Shown: positions 27,572 to 37,475, counted from the stretch's first letter. The stretch: 64,000 nucleotides of DNA from Bradyrhizobium guangzhouense (GCF_004114955.1 NZ_CP030053.1:1364001-1428000), one strand, 5' to 3'. Made by a program: numbers and translations. The notes: generated by a model from the sequence alone, not told the origin.

Positions 27572-27588
27572 GTAAATGTTATTTACAT
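27570..27588. promoter_or_regulatory. TetR operator upstream of the DUF2852 gene
   Basis: ATGTAAAT-GTT-ATTTACAT is a perfect palindrome with 8-bp arms. It shares the 19-bp length and ATGTAAA half-site with the site over the neighbouring tetR start, and it lies just downstream of a strong promoter and 35 bases before the DUF2852 ATG. Confidence 0.7.
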
Positions 27589-27623
27589 TCACAACGGCGC
27601 TGATGCCGTGATGGAGAAGGGAA

Positions 27624-28118
27624 ATGGCCTACACCGCTGATGTCAATCGCTGGCGCGGCCCCTCGGACCAACACCAACAGTACGAGCGGCCCCACATGCT
27701 CGATACGCCCTGGCATCCTGGCTGGATTGCCGTGACCATTCTCGGCTTCATCATCTGGTGGCCGATTGGACTCGCCCTTCTCTTTTTCACACTCGGGAGC
27801 AGAAGAATGTCGTGCTGGAGCAACTCTGATCGCTGGCAGAACAAGATGGAGCGGATGCAGTACAAGATGGACCGCATGCGCGACCGCATGGAGCGCCGTG
27901 GCTTCGGCGGCTTTGGCTTCGGCCCGCCGTCCTCCGGCAACCGCGCCTTCGACGAGTACCGCAGTGAAACGCTGCGCCGCCTCGAGGAAGAGCAGGTCGA
28001 GTTCAAGAACTTCCTCGACCGTCTGCGCCACGCCAAGGACAAGGAAGAGTTCGACCAGTTCATGGCCCAGCACAAGACGCGTCCGACCCCGCCGCCGACC
28101 GACCAGCCGCAGGGTTGA
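27624..28118 (+). CDS. DUF2852 membrane protein
   Basis: A 164-residue protein. Residues 34-58 form one membrane helix (GWIAVTILGFIIWWPIGLAL), preceded by a short Trp/Pro-rich segment. After it come a Met/Arg/Lys-rich amphipathic helix (KMERMQYKMDRMRDRMER), a Gly/Phe patch and a charged helical end; the pattern matches DUF2852 of alphaproteobacteria. GGAGAAGGG precedes the ATG. It is controlled by the adjacent TetR, judging from the operator. A strong terminator lies 57 bases downstream. Function unknown; the Met-rich helix could bind metal or membrane. Confidence 0.92.
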   Translation: MAYTADVNRWRGPSDQHQQYERPHMLDTPWHPGWIAVTILGFIIWWPIGLALLFFTLGSRRMSCWSNSDRWQNKMERMQYKMDRMRDRMERRGFGGFGFGPPSSGNRAFDEYRSETLRRLEEEQVEFKNFLDRLRHAKDKEEFDQFMAQHKTRPTPPPTDQPQG

Positions 28119-28175
28119 TCCCGACACCTCTCAAAGCCTTCAGGCGCATGCCCCCAAAGTCCTGATGGCCCCGAG

Positions 28176-28213
28176 CCGCCCGCTTGCGCACCGCGCAGGC
28201 GGGCGGTTTGGTT
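28176..28213 (+). terminator. Rho-independent terminator after the DUF2852 gene
   Basis: CCGCCCGCTTGCGC and GCGCAGGCGGGCGG pair over 14 bp with one G-U and an ACC loop, then TTTGGTTTT. It is among the strongest terminators in the window. Confidence 0.8.
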
Positions 28214-28266
28214 TTCACCTCGCTCCGCGAGCGGGGAGCGAACCGGCGACCGGTTCGCCGACACCA

Positions 28267-28434
28267 ATGCCCATGGACCTCACCACTCGCGTGCTGCTTG
28301 GCGCGACCGCGCTCGCTGTGCTGGGCTATATCAGCTTCGTCTATGGCAGTTGCATGGGCGATCCCGACTGCCATGTCCGCACCTGCGGCCGCCACTTGTG
28401 CGGTGTCGTCTACGACCATCGCCCGGCGCTCTAA
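28267..28434 (+). CDS. Small Cys-rich single-helix membrane protein
   Basis: About 55 residues from ATG 28267 (or 53 from 28273). An N-terminal hydrophobic helix (VLLGATALAVLGYISFVYG) is followed by four Cys in the pattern CMGDPDC and CGRHLC. The C-terminal part could bind metal or form disulfides outside the membrane. It lies between the DUF2852 terminator and the flavodoxin gene. No clear Shine-Dalgarno is seen, so the start is uncertain. The family is not recognised. Confidence 0.6.
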   Translation: MPMDLTTRVLLGATALAVLGYISFVYGSCMGDPDCHVRTCGRHLCGVVYDHRPAL

Positions 28435-28636
28435 ATGAAAATGACCAACTGCCCCGAGCCGCTCCCCGGCGGCGTGACGGGCGGATCTGATCATCCCGCA
28501 GCTTTCAATCGCGGGAGACGAAGCTTCAGGTTCTTTCGCGCAAGTGACCCACTCGATTGCCACTTGTTGAGGAGGATCAAACCGCCCTCACCACAATCGA
28601 GATGTAGTCCCTCGTGCACGAGGGAGGAGCGCGTCA

Positions 28637-29170
28637 ATGGCGGATGCAAGGATTCTCGTGGTCTACTATTCTCGGACCGGAACCACACGCAAGGTTGCCA
28701 AATCACTCGCGGCTGCCTTGCGCTGCGACAGCGAAGAAGTCGTCGAGACAAGCAGCCGGAGCGGGATGTTCGGCTATCTGAGGTCCGTGATTGATGCGCG
28801 GCGGCAGGTTCCATCGCGCATCGCTGCGGGAGCGAGAGATCCATCGCTCTACGATCTCATCGTGATCGGGACTCCGGTCTGGGCTTGGTCACTATCTTCG
28901 CCCGTCCGGACCTACCTGTCGGCAAACAAGCCAAGACTCCCTGCCGTGGCGTTCTTTTGTACGCTCGGCGGGGCCGGCAGCGATCGGGCCTTCGGCCAGA
29001 TGCAGGAGGTCGTCGGCAAGCGTCCCGTCGGCTGTCTCTCCATCACGGCCCGCGACGTGGCGTCCGAGGCATATGCGCCGCAGCTCGCAACCTTCGTTGA
29101 ATCATTGCAACGGACGCTCGCGGAAGATGGCGGCACAGCGACGAGCGCGGCCCTCGTCGGGTCCAGTTAG
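28637..29170 (+). CDS. Flavodoxin family protein
   Basis: A 177-residue protein with the FMN phosphate loop YYSRTGTTRKVA at residues 9-20, the isoalloxazine-flanking WAWSLSSPVRTYLS segment and FCTLGGAGSDRAF. It is the short-chain flavodoxin/NAD(P)H-quinone-oxidoreductase-like type, probably a soluble electron carrier or FMN reductase. GGAGGAG precedes the ATG at a workable distance. It stands alone between a small membrane protein and the tol operon. No redox partner is visible. Confidence 0.9.
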   Translation: MADARILVVYYSRTGTTRKVAKSLAAALRCDSEEVVETSSRSGMFGYLRSVIDARRQVPSRIAAGARDPSLYDLIVIGTPVWAWSLSSPVRTYLSANKPRLPAVAFFCTLGGAGSDRAFGQMQEVVGKRPVGCLSITARDVASEAYAPQLATFVESLQRTLAEDGGTATSAALVGSS

Positions 29171-29608
29171 ATCTCCAAATCGAGTTCCGGTCCCGGCCGG
29201 CCGGGCCTTGGAGCACGATGCCATGCACAGGGGGCCGCGGGATCGCTGCAATCGCACCCGCGCCAGCGGCGGAATTGCTGGCGGGCGATGCCCCGGCCCA
29301 TCCCCCTGCGCCGCCTGTCTTTTCCCCGGCCAAATTGATCCCCGGTAACCCGGCATTAACCATCGCCGGGCTCTGGTAATTATGGACAATCGCGCCCGGA
29401 GCTGTCGTCGAGGCCCATAGTTTTGACATCTTGGCAGGGAATGCAGGCGGCGGCTTGAACGAGCCCCTGCACCCCAGAAAGACAAGGCTTTGAGCGGGCT
29501 TGCCGGCCGCGCCGGTGTTAGCGCGGCCATCGGGGGAACCGGCCGCCATAGCGGGCCGGGACATAGGTAACGATCGCCAAAAACGGTCGTCTTGAGAGGA
29601 TATTTCTG
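29171..29608. other. 438-base gene-free region upstream of tolQ
   Basis: It must hold the tol operon promoter. The perfect 14-bp palindrome CCCGGCCGGCCGGG lies at 29192-29205 just after the flavodoxin gene, without a T-run. A near-inverted pair ACGATCG/CGGTCGT lies close to tolQ. No credible coding frame is seen, and the ybgC gene that often precedes tolQ is absent here. Confidence 0.55.
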
Positions 29609-30325
<717 letters not shown>

Positions 30326-30368
30326 CGGGCGGCATGTATAGTGTGAAGGCGAGATTGGGCATCAAGCC

Positions 30369-30821
30369 ATGGGCATGAACGTAGCCAGTTCGTCCGGAGG
30401 CGGCGGGCGCCGCAGCCGGCGCAAGCCGGTCATGGCCGAGATCAACGTCACGCCGATGGTCGACGTGATGCTGGTGTTGCTCATCATCTTCATGGTGTCG
30501 GCGCCGCTGCTCACCGTGGGCGTGCCGCTCGACCTGCCGCAGACCCAGGCCAAGAGCCTCGATCAAACCGACCAGAAGCCGATCCAGATGTCGGTCGACA
30601 TCAATGGCAAGGTGTTCATCGCCGACGCAGAGATCGCGATCAACGAGCTGATCCCGAAGCTGAAGGCAATCACGGACGCGCGCGGCGGGCTCGAGGAGCG
30701 CATTTATCTCCGCGCCGACAAGAAGGCGGATTACGGCACGGTCGCCAAGGTGATGGGGCTGCTGTCGGGCGCGGGATTCAAGAAGCTGGCGCTCGTCACG
30801 GAAGCGGATCAGGGGTCCTAG
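30369..30821 (+). CDS. tolR: Tol-Pal system protein TolR
   Basis: A 150-residue ExbD/TolR protein. A short Arg/Gly-rich cytoplasmic N-terminus (SGGGGRRSRRKPVMAEINV) leads to one membrane helix (MVDVMLVLLIIFMVSAPLL) that carries the conserved Asp at VDVML, the proton site. The periplasmic domain follows. It is the partner of TolQ, 43 bases downstream of it and five bases before tolA. The start ATG 30369 or a second in-frame ATG at 30375 are both possible. Confidence 0.96.
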   Translation: MGMNVASSSGGGGRRSRRKPVMAEINVTPMVDVMLVLLIIFMVSAPLLTVGVPLDLPQTQAKSLDQTDQKPIQMSVDINGKVFIADAEIAINELIPKLKAITDARGGLEERIYLRADKKADYGTVAKVMGLLSGAGFKKLALVTEADQGS

Positions 30822-30825
30822 GCCA

Positions 30826-31791
30826 GTGAAGGTGAAGGTCGACAAGACACTCGTTGCGTCGATTGCCCTCCACGTCCTCGTGCTGGGCTGGGGCCTGCTC
30901 ACCTTTAGCAGCAAGGCCTATATCGCGCCGGAGGAGTCGCTTCCGGTCGACATCATCTCGACCGATCAGCTCGCGCAGATGATGTCCGGGCAGAAGACCG
31001 GCGACAAGAAGGAGCCGAAGCCCAAGGTCGAGAAGATCGCAGAGGCCAAGCCCGAGGAAGATTCCGTCGGCAAGGTCACCGAGAAGAAAGAGCTGATCAA
31101 GACCAATTCGACCCCCGACACGCCGCCGCCGCCGAAGCCTGTCGAAAAGCCGGTCGAGAAGAAGCCCGAGCCGCCCAAGCCGGTCGCGGAGACCAAGCCG
31201 AAGGAAGAGCCGAAGCCGCAGGAGAAGAAGCCTGACCCGGCCAAGGAAGATCCGATCGCAGAGCTCCAGAAGAAACTCGATACCAAGAAGCCGCCGCCGA
31301 AGCCGGTCGAGCAGAAAGTCGCGGCGGTCCAGCCGCAGCAGCAGCCGAAGCCCAAGGAGCGCACCTTCGATCCCGCGCAGATTGCCCGAGACCTCGACAA
31401 GCGGGCTGCGACACGGCACGAGCTCACGGGATCGGCGCTGAATGCGTCGGCGTCGTTGGGGTCCACATCAGGAACCGCCGCAAACAACGTCGCGACCTGG
31501 CAAGGTGCATTCCAGGGAGCCGTCAAGCGCTGCTTCACGCCGACCTATAACGGACAGGACGCCAACCTGTACGAAGCCGACATCGACATTCCCATGAGGA
31601 TCGACGGATCGCTGGCGTCCGAGCCCGTCATCGTTGCAGTGCGCGGACCGTCGCGGTCGATCGCACAGGCCGTGGCGGAGAGCGCCAAGCGGGCCATCGT
31701 GCAGTGTCAGGTCTATTCGTTCCTGCCGAAGCAGCAATACGACAGCTGGAAGGTCATTCCGATGACTTTCGGCCTGAAAGACATGTTGTGA
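30826..31791 (+). CDS. tolA: Tol-Pal system protein TolA (TonB-like)
   Basis: A 321-residue protein with one N-terminal membrane helix (LVASIALHVLVLGWGLLTF), a long Lys/Pro/Glu-rich periplasmic stretch (about 45-180) and a C-terminal TonB/TolA-like domain (FQGAVKRCFTPTYNGQDANL onward, with two Cys). It links the inner-membrane motor to Pal/TolB at the outer membrane. GTG start, five bases after the tolR stop. The repetitive KP/EK region is diagnostic even though primary similarity of TolA proteins is low. Confidence 0.93.
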   Translation: MKVKVDKTLVASIALHVLVLGWGLLTFSSKAYIAPEESLPVDIISTDQLAQMMSGQKTGDKKEPKPKVEKIAEAKPEEDSVGKVTEKKELIKTNSTPDTPPPPKPVEKPVEKKPEPPKPVAETKPKEEPKPQEKKPDPAKEDPIAELQKKLDTKKPPPKPVEQKVAAVQPQQQPKPKERTFDPAQIARDLDKRAATRHELTGSALNASASLGSTSGTAANNVATWQGAFQGAVKRCFTPTYNGQDANLYEADIDIPMRIDGSLASEPVIVAVRGPSRSIAQAVAESAKRAIVQCQVYSFLPKQQYDSWKVIPMTFGLKDML

Positions 31792-31815
31792 CATCCGAAC
31801 AAAAGAATTTTTGCA

Positions 31816-33195
31816 ATGAATGACGTTCGATCGATGAACCGCCGCCGCTTCATGACCTTGACCGGGACGACGCTCGCGTTAGCCGGGGGCGGACAGCTCT
31901 TCGCCCAGCAGGCGCAGGCGCAGGGGCAGGGCCGCATTCGCATCGATCCTACCGAATTCCGCCCGATCCCGATCGCGATCACCAATTTCGTCCCGGGCTC
32001 GCCGGCCGACGGCGATGTCAGCAACGGCGTCACGCAGGTCATCACCAACAATCTGAACCGCTCGGGCCTGTTTGCGCCGATCGACCAGGCCGCCTTCATC
32101 GAGCGCATCAGCAACATCGACGTCGCGCCCAATTTCCAGAACTGGAAGACGCTCAACGCGCAGGCCCTCGTCACCGGCCGCATGACGCGGCAGCAGGACG
32201 GCCGGCTCAAGGCCGAATTCCGCCTCTGGGACGTGGTCACCGGCCAGCAGCTCGCCGGCCAGCAATATTTCACCTCGCCGGAATATTGGCGCCGGATCGC
32301 CCACATCATCTCCGACCAGATCTACACCCAGATGACCGGCGAAAAAGGCTATTTCGACAGTCGCGTCGTGTTCGTCGACGAGTCCGGGCCGAAGGAGCGC
32401 CGTGTCAAGCGGCTCGCCATGATGGACCAGGACGGCGCCAATGTGCGCTACCTGACGCGCGGCTCAGACCTCGTGCTGACGCCGCGGTTTTCGCCGAACT
32501 CGCAAGAGATCACCTATATGGAGTTCGGGCAGGGTGATCCGAAGGTCTATCTCTTCAACATCGAGACCGGCCAGCGCGAGATCGTCGGCAATTTCCCCGG
32601 CATGACCTTTGCGCCACGCTTCTCGCCGGATGGCCAGCGCGTCATCATGAGCCTGCAGCAGGGCGGCAATTCCAACCTGTTCGTGATGGATCTGCGCTCG
32701 CGCTCGACCACACGCCTCACCGACACGCCGGCGATCGATACGTCTCCGTCCTACTCGCCGGATGGCACCCGCATCTGTTTCGAGTCCGATCGCGGCGGCC
32801 GCTCGCAGATCTACGTGATGGCGGCCGGCGGCGGACAGGCGCAGCGCATCTCCTTCTCCAAGGACGACAACAACGCCACCTATTCGACGCCAGTGTGGTC
32901 GCCGCGCGGCGACTACATCGCGTTCACCAGACAGGGCGGCGGGCAGTTCTCGATCGGCGTCATGAAGCCTGATGGCTCCGGCGAACGACTGCTGACGTCA
33001 GGCTTTCACAATGAAGGCCCGACCTTCTCGCCGAACGGCCGCGTGCTGATGTGGTTCCGCGATCCCGGCGGCAATTCCGGACCATCGTTGTTCTCCGTCG
33101 ATATTTCCGGTCGCAACGAGTTGAAAGTGCCGACGCCGGGCTTCGCCTCCGATCCGGCATGGTCCCCGCTGCTGTCCGCGACCGCGGGCCAATAG
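31816..33195 (+). CDS. tolB: Tol-Pal system beta-propeller protein TolB
   Basis: A 459-residue periplasmic protein. The N-terminal domain ([20 protein letters not shown]) precedes a six-bladed propeller with WD40-like PD40 repeats ([39 protein letters not shown]). The signal region is odd: NRRRFMT at residues 8-14, then a hydrophobic stretch and QAQAQ, which fits a twin-arginine (Tat) signal better than a Sec one. TolB binds Pal. The ATG could be 31816 or 31834 (MNRRRF). A terminator follows directly. Confidence 0.96.
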   Translation: MNDVRSMNRRRFMTLTGTTLALAGGGQLFAQQAQAQGQGRIRIDPTEFRPIPIAITNFVPGSPADGDVSNGVTQVITNNLNRSGLFAPIDQAAFIERISNIDVAPNFQNWKTLNAQALVTGRMTRQQDGRLKAEFRLWDVVTGQQLAGQQYFTSPEYWRRIAHIISDQIYTQMTGEKGYFDSRVVFVDESGPKERRVKRLAMMDQDGANVRYLTRGSDLVLTPRFSPNSQEITYMEFGQGDPKVYLFNIETGQREIVGNFPGMTFAPRFSPDGQRVIMSLQQGGNSNLFVMDLRSRSTTRLTDTPAIDTSPSYSPDGTRICFESDRGGRSQIYVMAAGGGQAQRISFSKDDNNATYSTPVWSPRGDYIAFTRQGGGQFSIGVMKPDGSGERLLTSGFHNEGPTFSPNGRVLMWFRDPGGNSGPSLFSVDISGRNELKVPTPGFASDPAWSPLLSATAGQ

Positions 33196-33197
33196 CT

Positions 33198-33228
33198 CGA
33201 TCGCGCGTTTCGCCACGCGCGATCTTTT
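33198..33228 (+). terminator. Rho-independent terminator after tolB
   Basis: GATCGCGCG (33199-33207) and CGCGCGATC (33216-33224) pair perfectly around TTTCGCCA and are followed by TTTT. It should end the tolQRAB transcript, so pal has its own promoter. Confidence 0.8.
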
Positions 33229-33441
33229 CGAAAAAAAAACGCGAAGTTTTCGACTTTCTGCGCGCGCGGCAAGCTTTCCTTCACCTTGTGCCCGGCAAGG
33301 CTTGCCTAGTTGCTTGATTTCTCAGCAGAAACGGTTTCGCTATTGCCGAAAAACAACTCGACTTTAACGATGTTCCCTCAGAAAGACTTCATCTGCTGTG
33401 GGTAAAAGTACGCGCCAAACAGGACGCGCGTACAAACCAAA

Positions 33442-35769
33442 ATGCAATTCGCAGACCAGACCGGCGGGATTGATCAAAAGCCGACGAAGCTTTCGGCGGC
33501 GCTGATCGATTCGCTGTTTGAAGCGTCCGGCCCGTTGCTTGCGGGCATCGTCTTCGTCGCGTTTGCAGCAGGCATGACCGCGCTGAAGACGGGACAAAGC
33601 CTGCTCTGGGGATGCGTCCTGTTTCTTGTCGTTGCGGGCGCGATCCGCGTGTTCGATCTCAGGCGCTTCGATCCCCGCAAATCGGATCTCACGGCCGAGG
33701 AAGCCGGCAAGTGGCAGCAGCGCTATCGCATCGGAGCGCTGATTCAGGCGGCCGCGATCGGCACCTGGTGCTCGACCGCCCTGTTGAGCAACGACGATGC
33801 CGTCGTCCACCTCATCGCGCTGTCCGTCACGACCGGCATCGTGGCGGGAGGCGCGGGCAGGGCGTATGGACGGCCATCGATCTTTCACCAGCAGGCTCTG
33901 CTTCAATTCGGTCCCGCGGTGATCGCTTTGGCGATCCGCGGCACGCCCTACTACATCGCGATGGCGTTCGTGAGCGCGGCTTTCCTGCTGGCGATCATGC
34001 AGCTTTCGGCCAATCTGCACAAAATCTTCATGCGGGCCGTCGTGGCCCGTGAACGCGAGGCGGCGCTCGCCGGTCAGTTCGATACCGCCCTGAACAACAT
34101 GCCGCACGGCCTGTGCATGTTCCGCGTCGACCGACAGCTCGCAGTGATGAATCACCGGTTCGGCGAGATGCTGGATCTGCCGGCGGATCTCGTTCGCAGC
34201 GGCTCGACCGCGCGTGACATCCTGTCCGCGTGCGTCAGCTCGGGCGCCATCTCGGCCGCAAGCGGCGAGATGATCGTCGCCGAGATCGAGAACGCGCATG
34301 CAAACCAGATCGTGACCGTCGATCCCGACGCGGAGAGAAACCGGTCGTTGTCCTGGACGGTCCAGCCGATGGCCGACGGAGGCGCGGTGGTCCTGCTCGA
34401 GGACGTGACCGAGCGGCGCAATGCCGAGGCCAAGATCACCCATCTGGCCCGTTACGACGAATTGACGGCGCTGCCCAATCGCGTGCATTTCCGCAACGAG
34501 ATCGAATCCCTGCTGGCGGCGTCGCACCATAGTGCGCGGCTGTCCGCGCTGCTGTTCATCGATCTCGACCAGTTCAAGCAGGTCAACGACACGCTCGGCC
34601 ATCCCTGTGGCGACCAGCTGCTCTGTGCGGTTGCCAACCGCCTGCGCGAGATGCTGCGGCCGGAGGATTTCGTCGCCCGCTTCGGCGGGGACGAGTTTGT
34701 CGTCTTCCAGCAGAATCTCAGCGCGCCCGAGGATGCCGCGAGCCTTGCCCGCCGTATCGTCGAACGCCTGAGCGAGCGCTATCGCATCGACAATCACCTG
34801 GTCGAGATCGGCGCCAGCGTCGGCATCGCACTGACCTCGCCGGAGGGCGCCAGCGCCGATACGCTGCTCAAGAACGCCGACATGGCGCTCTATCGCGCCA
34901 AGGCCGACGGCCGCGGCACGTTCTGCTTCTTCCGCGACGAGATGGCGGCAACCGCCGAAGCGCGACGCATCCTCGAGCTCGACCTGCGCAAGGCGCTCGC
35001 CAACGAGGAATTCGAGCTGTTCTACCAGCCGCTGGTCAATCTGAAGTCCGGCAAGATCTCCACCTGCGAGGCGCTGCTGCGCTGGAATCATCCGGTACGC
35101 GGCACGGTCTCGCCGGTCGACATCATCCCTGTCGCCGAGGACATGGGCCTGATCGTCGATCTCGGCCGCTGGATCCTGCGCCGCGCCTGCATGGAGTGCA
35201 TGAAGTGGCCGGAGGGCGTCAGTGTCGCCGTCAACTTCTCGCCGCAGCAATTCCACCAGCGCGACGTCTTGAGCGAGATTCGCTACGCGCTCGAAGTGTC
35301 GGGCCTGCCGGCGCACCGGCTCGAGATCGAGATCACCGAATCGTCGCTGCTGCGCAACACGCAGCTCACGCACGACATCCTCTCGCAGCTGCATGCGCTC
35401 GGCGTGCGCATCTCGCTGGACGATTTCGGCACGGGCTATTCGAGCCTCAGCTATCTGCACAACTTCCCGATGCAGAAGGTCAAGATCGACCGCTCCTTCC
35501 TGGAAGGGATCGACACCGACCGGCCGCTGACGCTGTTGCGCGGCGTGGCGCGGCTGTCGGCCGACCTCGGCATGGCCGTGGTTGTCGAGGGCATCGAGAC
35601 CAACGAGCAGCTCGAGCTGATCAGCGCCGATGGCACCGTGTCCGAAGGGCAGGGCTATCTGTTCAGCCGTCCGGTTCCGGCCGTCCGTATCAGGCAATTG
35701 CTCGGAGCCTCGCACGGCAAGCGCGTGCAGGAGCAGCTGATCGTCATCTCCTCGCGATCGCTCGCGTAA
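33442..35769 (+). CDS. PAS-GGDEF-EAL c-di-GMP signalling protein
   Basis: A 775-residue protein. The N-terminus has several membrane helices (about 25-200). A PAS_7-like segment follows (NMPHGLCMFRVDRQLAVMNH). The GGDEF site is intact at residues 415-419 with an RPED inhibitory site at 406-409, so it can synthesise and be feedback-inhibited by c-di-GMP. The EAL domain is complete: EAL 543-545, EITESSLL, DDFGTGYSSLSYL, KIDRSFL, EGIET, GQGYLFSRP. Both activities are chemically possible. It sits alone between tolB and a FeeM-like gene. A large antisense open frame across it is a GC-bias artefact. Confidence 0.95.
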   Translation: MQFADQTGGIDQKPTKLSAALIDSLFEASGPLLAGIVFVAFAAGMTALKTGQSLLWGCVLFLVVAGAIRVFDLRRFDPRKSDLTAEEAGKWQQRYRIGALIQAAAIGTWCSTALLSNDDAVVHLIALSVTTGIVAGGAGRAYGRPSIFHQQALLQFGPAVIALAIRGTPYYIAMAFVSAAFLLAIMQLSANLHKIFMRAVVAREREAALAGQFDTALNNMPHGLCMFRVDRQLAVMNHRFGEMLDLPADLVRSGSTARDILSACVSSGAISAASGEMIVAEIENAHANQIVTVDPDAERNRSLSWTVQPMADGGAVVLLEDVTERRNAEAKITHLARYDELTALPNRVHFRNEIESLLAASHHSARLSALLFIDLDQFKQVNDTLGHPCGDQLLCAVANRLREMLRPEDFVARFGGDEFVVFQQNLSAPEDAASLARRIVERLSERYRIDNHLVEIGASVGIALTSPEGASADTLLKNADMALYRAKADGRGTFCFFRDEMAATAEARRILELDLRKALANEEFELFYQPLVNLKSGKISTCEALLRWNHPVRGTVSPVDIIPVAEDMGLIVDLGRWILRRACMECMKWPEGVSVAVNFSPQQFHQRDVLSEIRYALEVSGLPAHRLEIEITESSLLRNTQLTHDILSQLHALGVRISLDDFGTGYSSLSYLHNFPMQKVKIDRSFLEGIDTDRPLTLLRGVARLSADLGMAVVVEGIETNEQLELISADGTVSEGQGYLFSRPVPAVRIRQLLGASHGKRVQEQLIVISSRSLA

Positions 35770-35879
35770 CCTCCCGCGCGTCCCGACCCTCGCGATTTTC
35801 CCAATATTTCCAAGCATTTCCCCAGGGGGTTGCGGACCGCAACCCTTAACCCTAACGGTTCTAACCCTTTGCAATTGTG

Positions 35880-35894
35880 TTAAGGAACCTTTAA
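35880..35894 (+). promoter_or_regulatory. CtrA-type site TTAA-N7-TTAA
   Basis: TTAAGGAACCTTTAA matches the full alphaproteobacterial CtrA consensus TTAA-N7-TTAA. It lies 46 bases upstream of the FeeM-like ATG, in place for activation or repression. The preceding DNA (CTTAACCCTAACGG) holds further TTAA-like words. Confidence 0.5.
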
Positions 35895-35940
35895 TCTTTT
35901 GCGTACTCGCGGAAGTTGATTTGGAAGTTTGGAGTATCGG

Positions 35941-36681
35941 ATGTCGTCTCAAGCCGAGCTACGCAGGCCGTCGCAGATGCGCGGAGCAGCGTTGTTCGAT
36001 CGCACCGACTACCGGCTGATCGAGGCTCCCGAAGACAGAGATGAGATCTACCGTCTGCGCTACAAGGCGTATCTGAATGGTGGGTTGATCTTGCCATCCG
36101 AGACAGGCCAGGTCCGCGACGTCTATGATGATGCGCCCAATGTCTGGATCTTCGGCGTTTACGTCGATGGACAGCTCTGCAGCTCGGTCCGCATTCATGT
36201 GCTGACGAGCGAATGCCGGATGTCCTATTCGACCGAATTGTATGGTGATCATCTGCACCCGCGGCTCGATCGGGGCGAGGTTTTCGTCGATCCGGCGCGG
36301 CTTGCCGCCGATCCCGAGAAGGCCAGGCGGCTTCCGGAACTGCCCTATCTCACCCTGCGGCTGGCCTATCTGGCTTGCGAATATTTCAACGCCGATACCG
36401 GCCTTGCGATGGTGCGGCCCGATCACCAGCCGTTTTACCGGCGCGTGTTCCTGCATGAACCCGTCGCCGAGCCACGCGCGTTTCCGGGCTGGCACACCAT
36501 GAAGACGTCGTTGATGGCGTCCGATTTCAAGAACCTTCGGGAAAAGGTGCTGACGCGCTTTCCCATCATGCGCTCGAGCGCGTTCGAACGGCGCATGCTG
36601 TTCGAGCGCAATAGCCAGCCCCAGGCCTTGTCCCGGCCGGTGCTCGTCCAAGCGCCGCTCAGCCCCGCCGGCTTGGTCTGA
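35941..36681 (+). CDS. FeeM-like N-acyl amino acid synthase / autoinducer-synthase-type GNAT
   Basis: A 246-residue protein of the GNAT superfamily. YRLIEAPEDRDEIYRLRYKAY at residues 23-43 aligns with the start of FeeM and LuxI-type acyltransferases, and the segment SYSTELYGDHLHPRLDRGEV then EVFVDPARLAA fits the catalytic core. It would join an acyl group to an amine or amino acid. GGAG lies six bases before ATG 35941; an earlier TTG is less likely. It has its own CtrA-like site and no luxR neighbour. Product unknown; it could also be a plain acetyltransferase. Confidence 0.8.
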   Translation: MSSQAELRRPSQMRGAALFDRTDYRLIEAPEDRDEIYRLRYKAYLNGGLILPSETGQVRDVYDDAPNVWIFGVYVDGQLCSSVRIHVLTSECRMSYSTELYGDHLHPRLDRGEVFVDPARLAADPEKARRLPELPYLTLRLAYLACEYFNADTGLAMVRPDHQPFYRRVFLHEPVAEPRAFPGWHTMKTSLMASDFKNLREKVLTRFPIMRSSAFERRMLFERNSQPQALSRPVLVQAPLSPAGLV

Positions 36682-36946
36682 TCGACGCCGGTTCCGGCCA
36701 GTCACCGCCTTCCGCAGCCGCCAGAGCCCGTAAAGGCCCGGAATTTGGTGATTTTGCCGGCTCGCGCCGCTTGCCTTCACCCTCGCGCCACATTTACAAC
36801 CCATTAACCACGATGGGTGCTTTTCGCTGGTTTGGGGGCATTTGACCGGCTGAGGCAAGGTTCCGATAAGGTTGACGGAACGTTCGCTTAACCAACCCCC
36901 TGTAGACCGGACGGCAGTGGACGAACGTGAGCGTGGAGGCTCCGGA

Positions 36947-37435
36947 ATGAAATATCCTATGCGTATCCTCCAGGGATTGAAGCTGGCCGCGGTGGTTGCC
37001 ATCGCGCTGTCGATGGGTGCCTGCGCCAAAACGAACGCGGGTCTGGACGCCAATGCGAGTGCGGCGACCCCGGGCAGCCAGCAGGATTTCGTGGTGAACG
37101 TGGGCGACCGCGTGTTCTTCGAGAGCGACCAGACCGATCTGACCCCGCAGGCGATCGTGACCCTGGAGAAGCAGGCGCAGTGGCTGCAGACCTATCCGCG
37201 CTACTCCTTCACCATCGAAGGTCACGCCGACGAGCGCGGCACCCGCGAGTACAACATCGCGCTTGGCGCCCGCCGTGCCCAATCGGTGCGCTCCTTCCTC
37301 GCCTCGCGCGGCATCGACCCGAACCGGATGCGCACGATCTCCTACGGCAAGGAGCGCCCGGTCGCCGTGTGTAACGACATCTCCTGCTGGTCGCAGAACC
37401 GTCGTGCTGTGACCGTGCTGAACGCGAGCTCCTGA
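36947..37435 (+). CDS. pal: Peptidoglycan-associated lipoprotein Pal
   Basis: A 162-residue OmpA-family lipoprotein. The lipobox MGAC places the lipidated Cys at residue 26. The OmpA-like domain contains VFFESDQTDLTPQA, IEGHADERGTREYN and LGARRAQSVRSFLASRGI, the residues that bind diaminopimelate in peptidoglycan. A strong GGAGG precedes the ATG. Pal tethers the outer membrane to the wall and binds TolB. It is set apart from tolB here by two signalling genes, and a terminator follows. Confidence 0.96.
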   Translation: MKYPMRILQGLKLAAVVAIALSMGACAKTNAGLDANASAATPGSQQDFVVNVGDRVFFESDQTDLTPQAIVTLEKQAQWLQTYPRYSFTIEGHADERGTREYNIALGARRAQSVRSFLASRGIDPNRMRTISYGKERPVAVCNDISCWSQNRRAVTVLNASS

Positions 37436-37475
37436 CCGCCGGTCAGCCGCTGTTCATCTTCGGAAACCGAATATG

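Noticed and set aside
33364..35952. 862-codon open frame antisense to the GGDEF-EAL gene
   Set aside because: No family motif, His/Arg/Asp-biased composition, and it mirrors a perfect known domain set. High GC leaves the antisense frame free of stops.
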